Assembly (NCBI GenBank): GCA_011176555.1
Contig: DUEF01000013.1
Span: 1-17,532 of the forward strand
Length of the DNA stretch: 17,532 nucleotides
Source: Caldilineae bacterium
GTDB taxonomy: Bacteria > Chloroflexota > Anaerolineae > J102
Direction: 5' to 3'
Made by a program: the position numbers and the translations under genes. Within the stretch, counting starts at the first letter, position 1. Each line of letters starts with the position of its first letter. This document shows positions 13,513 to 17,532 of this stretch, piece by piece. The notes beneath the pieces were generated by a model. That model had not been told where the DNA came from. It saw only the letters and a program-made list of their open reading frames with translations, and ran no database searches.

Positions 13513-13557
13513 CAGGTTGATAGTTTTGGGTTATCTTCCCGCATTAGGAGAATTGAT

Positions 13558-14169
13558 ATGTCAGCACAAAGTAGCGCCTCCCGGGCATCACCATCTTCAT
13601 TTATCGATGAAGTCATCGCCGCGACCCCGGGAAGCGATCCGCACCTCGACCTGTGTGTTCAATGCGGCACTTGTGGCGGGTCCTGTCCTTCAGGCCCCGA
13701 CATGGAGCACACGCCACGCCAACTTTTCGCCATGATCAATGCCGGCATGAAGGAGGATGTGCTCCGCAGTAACACGCCCTGGTATTGCGTCTCTTGCTAT
13801 TATTGCATGGTGCGTTGCCCGCAAGATGTCCACATCACGGACATCATGTATTCACTTAAGCGGATGGCCATCAAGGAAGGGATGTTCCAGGAATCCACCG
13901 CAGCGGACGCCCCGGATTTCTCCGAGACCTTTATCGACTTCGTCGAGCAGTATGGTCGGAGTTTTGAACTGGGGTTGGCGACGCGTTATCATCTCAAGCA
14001 TCATCCCCTGGGCGCTGTCAAAATGGCGGGCTTTGGTTTGGGCATGTTGTTGAGAGGACGCATGGATCTGACGCCGACGAAAATCGAAGGCATCGCTCAG
14101 CTCAAAACCATTCTGGCCAGGGCCAAAGAGTTGGGGGCTGACAGTTCCAAAAATGGAGGTGGGCAATGA
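13558..14169 (+). CDS. hdrC: Heterodisulfide reductase subunit C (HdrC-like)
   Basis: The 203-residue protein has two [4Fe-4S] motifs typical of soluble HdrC: CVQCGTCGGSCP (Cys33, 36, 39, 43) and CVSCYYCMVRCP (Cys77, 80, 83, 87). The following PQDVHITDIMYSLKRMAI stretch and the length match the family. HdrC passes electrons between HdrA and the catalytic HdrB in the cytoplasm. The ATG has AGGAG seven bases upstream. Its stop overlaps the hdrB start (ATGA), so the two are translationally coupled. It is the first gene of an hdrCBA-mvhD operon running off the window. In bacteria that do not make methane, such operons are thought to link ferredoxin, NADH or F420 and a disulfide or other acceptor through flavin-based bifurcation. 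The acceptor here is unknown. Confidence 0.9.
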   Translation: MSAQSSASRASPSSFIDEVIAATPGSDPHLDLCVQCGTCGGSCPSGPDMEHTPRQLFAMINAGMKEDVLRSNTPWYCVSCYYCMVRCPQDVHITDIMYSLKRMAIKEGMFQESTAADAPDFSETFIDFVEQYGRSFELGLATRYHLKHHPLGAVKMAGFGLGMLLRGRMDLTPTKIEGIAQLKTILARAKELGADSSKNGGGQ

Positions 14170-15137
14170 AATACGGCTACTATCCTGGCTGTTCACTCGA
14201 ACGCAATGCCATCGCCTACCATCGATCGGCCATGGCCGTGGCAGATGCGCTCGATATCGAATTCGTCGAGGTCGATGACTGGAATTGTTGCGGCGCCACC
14301 GAGTACATCTCCATCGACGCCTTGCCGGCGTATGCTTTGGTGGCCCGCAATCTGGCATTGGCCTCCCAACAAAAACAAAACGGCAACGGCAATCAACTCG
14401 TTGCGCCGTGCAGCGCCTGTTACCTCAATCTACAAAAAACCAACCACTACATGGCCGATTCGCCTGAGTTGGCGCAGCAGGTCAACACCGCTTTGCAGGC
14501 TGGTGGCCTGAATTATGATCCCGGCAGCGTCAGGGTGCGGCATCTGCTCGACATCCTCACCCAAGATGTCGGTTATGACGCTGTGGCCGAGAAGGTGACG
14601 AAGCCTCTGTACAACCTGCGTATCGCGCCGTATTACGGCTGTTTGATCGTTCGCCCTGGTTTTGATGACACCTACCACAATCCCGAATACCCGACCTGCC
14701 TGGACGAGCTCATGCGCAAGTTGGGTGCGACGGTGGTGGACTATCCGGTCAAGACGCACTGCTGCGGCGGGCACATGACCCAGATCAGCGAGCCGGTGGC
14801 GCTGGATTTGATTCGCCGTTTGTTGAAGAACGCGGCCGACTATCAGGCCGACGCTATCGTTACGCTCTGCCCCATGTGCCAGCTCAATCTGGATGGCTAT
14901 CAGGAGGCGGTCAACAAGCATTTCGGCACGAATTACCAGATCCCCATTCTGTATTTCACGCAGTTGATGGGGTTGGCCTTTGGCATCAAGCCCAAGAAGC
15001 TGGGCTTTGGCAAAGAGTTCGTGGATGCGCGACCGGCCCTGGCCAAGATCGAGGCGGAGCCGCCCAAGAAGCCCAAGAAGCGAAAACGACCGCCCAAAGA
15101 GGCGCTCCCCATGCCAAATCTGACGGAGGGGATGTAA
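14166..15137 (+). CDS. hdrB: Heterodisulfide reductase subunit B (HdrB-like)
   Basis: The 323-residue protein carries two complete cysteine-rich CCG domains. The first uses Cys9, Cys41-Cys42, Cys82 and Cys85 (YPGCS, WNCCGA, APCSAC); the second uses Cys159, Cys199-Cys200, Cys235 and Cys238 (YYGC, THCCGG, LCPMC). In methanogen HdrB such motifs hold two non-cubane [4Fe-4S] clusters that cleave the disulfide, and all ligands appear to be kept here. This suggests a catalytically competent subunit, though the substrate in a bacterium need not be CoM-S-S-CoB. After about residue 290 there is an unusual Lys/Pro-rich tail (EPPKKPKKRKRPPKE) that is not part of the core domain. The start overlaps the hdrC stop, and hdrA begins four bases after the stop. 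Confidence 0.9.
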   Translation: MKYGYYPGCSLERNAIAYHRSAMAVADALDIEFVEVDDWNCCGATEYISIDALPAYALVARNLALASQQKQNGNGNQLVAPCSACYLNLQKTNHYMADSPELAQQVNTALQAGGLNYDPGSVRVRHLLDILTQDVGYDAVAEKVTKPLYNLRIAPYYGCLIVRPGFDDTYHNPEYPTCLDELMRKLGATVVDYPVKTHCCGGHMTQISEPVALDLIRRLLKNAADYQADAIVTLCPMCQLNLDGYQEAVNKHFGTNYQIPILYFTQLMGLAFGIKPKKLGFGKEFVDARPALAKIEAEPPKKPKKRKRPPKEALPMPNLTEGM

Positions 15138-15140
15138 GCC

Positions 15141-17174
15141 ATGAGTACGAAAGAGAAAATCGGCGTCTACATCTGCCACTGCGGCTCGAATATCGCGGGC
15201 ATGGTGGATGTCGAGGACGTCGCGAAATGGTCGGGAGAAGAACTGGCGGACGAGGGCGTTATCGTCGCCCGGGATTACCAGTTCATGTGCTCCAGCCTCG
15301 GTCAGGAGTTGATCGAGGACGACATCAAAGAAAAAGGCCTGACGCGGGTCGTGGTCGGCGCGTGTTCGCCCCATTTGCACGAGGCGACGTTCCGCGGCGC
15401 TTGCCAACGGGCGGGGTTGAATCCCTTCCTGTGCGAGATGGTCTCGCTACGCGAGCAGGTGTCGTGGGTGCTCACCGATAAGAAGGTGGCAACCGCAAAA
15501 TCGAAAGCGCTGGTGGCGGGCGGCGTCGAACGCGTGGCGCTGCACGAACCGCTGGAGCCGCTGACCGTGCCCATCCATCCGGCGACGCTGGTGGTGGGCG
15601 GCGGCATCGCCGGTATTCAGGCGGCCCTGGAGATCGCGGACAGTGGGCATCACGTCTATCTGGTCGAGCGCGATCCTTCCATCGGCGGGCACATGGCCCA
15701 GTTCGACAAGACTTTCCCCACGCTCGATTGTTCGGCCTGTATCCTCACCCCGAAAATGGTCTCGGCCGGCAACCATCCCAACATCACGTTGCTCTCGTGG
15801 AGCGAGGTGGAGCAGGTGGATGGTTATGTCGGCAATTTCACCGCCACCATCCGCAAGAAAGCGCGCTATATCGATGAAGACCTGTGCACGGGCTGTGGCG
15901 TTTGCATCGAGAAATGCCCCAAAAAGGTCATCGACAACGTCTTCGAGGCCGGTCTGGGCTACCACAAAGCGGTGGATAGGCCTTTCCCGCAGGCGGTTCC
16001 CAAGTATCCAGTCATCGATAAGGACAACTGCATCTATTTTCAGCGAGGCAAGTGTAGAGCTTGCGAGATCTTCTGCCCCACCAAAGCTATCGACTTCGAA
16101 CAAGAAGATGAACTGATTCAGGTGCAGGTCGGCAATATCATCCTGGCCACGGGTTTCGATCTGTTCGATTCCCGGCGCATCCCGCAGTATGGTTACGGGC
16201 GCCTGGCCAATGTCTTCACCAGCCTGGAATTCGAGCGCATGTGCAACGCCGCCGGCCCCACCAACGGCCAGGTGGTGCTGCGCGATGGCGTCACTCAGCC
16301 CAAAAGCGTGGCCATCGTCCATTGCGTGGGCAGCCGCGACAAGAACTACAATTCCTATTGCTCCAACATTTGTTGTATGCAGAGCCTGAAGTTCGCCCAT
16401 CTGGTGAAGGAACGCACCGGCGCAGAAGTGTACAATTTCTACATCGACATGCGCACCATCTTTAAGGACTACGAGGAGTTCTACCAGAAGGTGTTGAGCG
16501 AAGGCGTGCATTTCATCCGCGGCAGGGTGGCCGAGATCACCGACGCGGCCAGAGAGCCGGGCGAAGAGGACAAGCTGATCGTGCAAGCGGAGGATACGTT
16601 CATCGGCAAACAACGCCGTATTCCCGTGGACATGGTGGTGCTGTCGGCCGGGCTGGAACCGCGGTCGGACTCGAAAGAGGTCGGGCACACGTTCGGCATC
16701 TCGTGCAGCATGAACGGCTGGTTCACGGAGAAGCATCCCAAGCTGGATCCGGTGGCTACGATGACGGAAGGCATTTTTATCGCCGGCGCCTGTCAGGGGC
16801 CGAAGGACATCCCCGCCAGCGTGGCGCAAGGCGCTGCCGCGGCGGCGCGGGTGTTAGGCCGCATCAACCAAGGGGAACTGGCGCTGGAGCCGGTGCGAGC
16901 CAGCGTGATCGAGGAGCTTTGCTCTGGCTGCCGCATCTGCAACACCCTCTGCCCGTTCAACGCCATCAGCTTTGACACCGTCCGCAAGATCACCGAGATC
17001 AACGCGGCGTTGTGCCAGGGTTGCGGCACCTGCGTGGCGGCCTGTCCTTCTGAAGCGATCACCGGCACTCAGTTCAGCAACGCCCAGGTGTTGGCGCAAC
17101 TGGATGGCCTGCTGATGCTCGACTTTTCGGGCAAGCCCGTGCGTCAACTCCACCCCGAACTGGTTCCCGCCTGA
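15141..17174 (+). CDS. hdrA: Heterodisulfide reductase subunit A (HdrA-like), FAD/Fe-S bifurcating core
   Basis: The 677-residue protein has the HdrA layout. The N-terminal domain has IGVYICHCGSNIAG (Cys12, Cys14). An FAD-binding Rossmann motif VVGGGIAGIQAALE lies near 151-164. The HMAQFDKTFPTLDCSACILTPKM loop (Cys197, Cys200) follows. Cluster motifs are CTGCGVCIEKCP (249-260) and a spaced set at Cys297, 305, 308 and 312. The C-terminal ferredoxin domain has CSGCRICNTLCP (594-605) and CQGCGTCVAACP (625-636). HdrA is the flavin site of electron bifurcation. There is no fused MvhD, and no TGA-selenocysteine codon is evident. The Shine-Dalgarno sequence GGAGGGG overlaps the hdrB end. A repeat element separates it from mvhD. 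The electron-input module (hydrogenase, formate dehydrogenase or NADH type) is not in view. Confidence 0.92.
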   Translation: MSTKEKIGVYICHCGSNIAGMVDVEDVAKWSGEELADEGVIVARDYQFMCSSLGQELIEDDIKEKGLTRVVVGACSPHLHEATFRGACQRAGLNPFLCEMVSLREQVSWVLTDKKVATAKSKALVAGGVERVALHEPLEPLTVPIHPATLVVGGGIAGIQAALEIADSGHHVYLVERDPSIGGHMAQFDKTFPTLDCSACILTPKMVSAGNHPNITLLSWSEVEQVDGYVGNFTATIRKKARYIDEDLCTGCGVCIEKCPKKVIDNVFEAGLGYHKAVDRPFPQAVPKYPVIDKDNCIYFQRGKCRACEIFCPTKAIDFEQEDELIQVQVGNIILATGFDLFDSRRIPQYGYGRLANVFTSLEFERMCNAAGPTNGQVVLRDGVTQPKSVAIVHCVGSRDKNYNSYCSNICCMQSLKFAHLVKERTGAEVYNFYIDMRTIFKDYEEFYQKVLSEGVHFIRGRVAEITDAAREPGEEDKLIVQAEDTFIGKQRRIPVDMVVLSAGLEPRSDSKEVGHTFGISCSMNGWFTEKHPKLDPVATMTEGIFIAGACQGPKDIPASVAQGAAAAARVLGRINQGELALEPVRASVIEELCSGCRICNTLCPFNAISFDTVRKITEINAALCQGCGTCVAACPSEAITGTQFSNAQVLAQLDGLLMLDFSGKPVRQLHPELVPA

Positions 17175-17180
17175 TGACTA

Positions 17181-17276
17181 GCATGTCATGTCGAAGCGCA
17201 GCGAGACATCTCCCCGCTGAAGAGCTCGCACACCATGTAGGAGATTTCTCCTTCTTAGGTCGTCGAAATGACATGC
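17181..17276. repeat. REP/MITE-like palindrome between hdrA and mvhD
   Basis: GCATGTCATGTCGA (17181-17194) pairs with TCGAAATGACATGC (17263-17276) with one mismatch. Internal arms ACATCTCC and GGAGATTT also pair, forming an imperfect ~96-bp palindrome. It resembles the widespread GTCATTTCGA...GGAGAAATCTCC family of dispersed non-coding repeats. It fills the gap between two genes that are usually almost touching. Confidence 0.65.
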
Positions 17277-17295
17277 ATCTCTTAAGGAGTTTGCT

Positions 17296-17532
17296 ATGAC
17301 AAACGAAAATGGCTTCGAGCCACTGATCATAGGCTTTACGTGTAACTGGTGCAGCTATCGGGCGGCGGATCTGGCGGGCATTTCGCGACAGAAGTACCCC
17401 GCCAACGTACGCCTGATACGGCTGATGTGCTCGGGGCGGCTGGATCCGGCCTTTGTGCTGAAGGCTTTTGCCGGCGGCGCAGATGGCGTGATGATTACAG
17501 GCTGCCACCCGGGCGAATGCCACTATCTCGAA
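17296..17532 (+). CDS. mvhD: MvhD-like hydrogenase iron-sulfur (delta) subunit, N-terminal part
   Basis: Seventy-nine codons are visible before the window ends, with no stop. The segment IIGFTCNWCSYRAADLAG (Cys16, Cys19), then RLMCSGRLDP (Cys45) and GVMITGCHPGECHY (Cys70, Cys75), is the classic [2Fe-2S] MvhD/FrhD-like sequence. It passes electrons from an input enzyme (hydrogenase, formate dehydrogenase or another) to HdrA. AAGGAG lies six bases before the ATG. It follows hdrA in the same direction after about 120 bases that contain a palindromic repeat. The next genes, outside the window, should reveal the electron donor. Confidence 0.93.
   Translation, partial: MTNENGFEPLIIGFTCNWCSYRAADLAGISRQKYPANVRLIRLMCSGRLDPAFVLKAFAGGADGVMITGCHPGECHYLE

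Larger units (their letters stand above)
13198..13557. other. Divergent control region between the response-regulator operon and the hdr operon
   Basis: This 360-base gap has no convincing gene. Leftward it carries a response-regulator-type promoter (13376-13408) and a separate strong extended -10 (TGCTATAAT on the minus strand at 13344-13352). Rightward it carries a GTGA-N6-TCAC motif (13452-13465), an FNR-like box (13472-13483), a -10 (13507-13512) and the hdrC Shine-Dalgarno sequence AGGAG (13546-13550). It may link the regulation of the two operons. Confidence 0.6.

Noticed and set aside
15447..16829. Open frame of 460 codons on the minus strand opposite hdrA
   Set aside because: The plus-strand HdrA protein is unmistakable. 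The antisense translation is His/Asp/Arg-rich with no family signature.

Overview
The window is GC-rich bacterial chromosome that most resembles an anaerobic or facultative member of the Chloroflexota (Anaerolineae/Caldilineae-like). This is an inference from the gene mix: a soluble heterodisulfide-reductase set with an MvhD subunit, an F420/DDN-type reductase, a DUF2202 protein, Gly/Gln-rich exported proteins, and GTG/TTG and possibly leaderless starts. No RNA gene, CRISPR array, transposase or origin was recognised.

Layout. 1-164: tail of a cation-diffusion-facilitator transporter. 184-1962 (-): a polytopic membrane protein and an MprF-like (DUF2156) acyl-tRNA-transferase-type protein. 2074-2508 (-) and 2751-3131 (+): a divergent pair, an F420-type reductase and a four-helix membrane protein. 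3373-4203 (+): an exported DUF2202 ferritin-like protein with a Gly/Gln/His tail. 4459-5148 (+): a Crp/Fnr regulator, followed by a small ferredoxin (5340) and a small PepSY-like membrane protein (5574). 5955-6902 (+): a lipoprotein cytochrome c, also with a Gly/Gln/Arg/His stretch. 7040-7642 (+): a PEBP/YbhB lipoprotein. 7671-13197 (-): an OmpR-type response regulator, a frame-disrupted histidine kinase, a GAP/Sap-family membrane protein and a large rifampicin-phosphotransferase-like dikinase. 13558-17532 (+): hdrC-hdrB-hdrA and the start of mvhD, an electron-bifurcation or confurcation module cut by the window edge.

The most notable signals are in the intergenic DNA. (1) An identical promoter architecture occurs three times: two CTCCA(C/T) half-sites with an 11-bp period, then exactly 7 nt, then TGCTANNNT. 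It precedes the DUF2202 gene, the cytochrome c gene and, on the other strand, the response regulator. This spacing matches PhoB/OmpR-type direct repeats and suggests an autoregulated two-component regulon controlling two exported proteins that share unusual Gly/Gln/His-rich segments.

(2) Inverted repeats of the form GAC-N4-GTC occur three times around the Crp/Fnr gene. Each lies where a class II activator (centre at -41.5) would sit relative to a good or acceptable -10 box. They precede the F420-type reductase, the four-helix membrane protein and the ferredoxin. Two of the sites share 17 identical bases, and the ferredoxin promoter would give a leaderless mRNA. A canonical TGAT-N4-ATCA box sits in the same geometry upstream of hdrC.

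Together these suggest two interlocking regulons for redox and envelope functions, both apparently encoded in this window.
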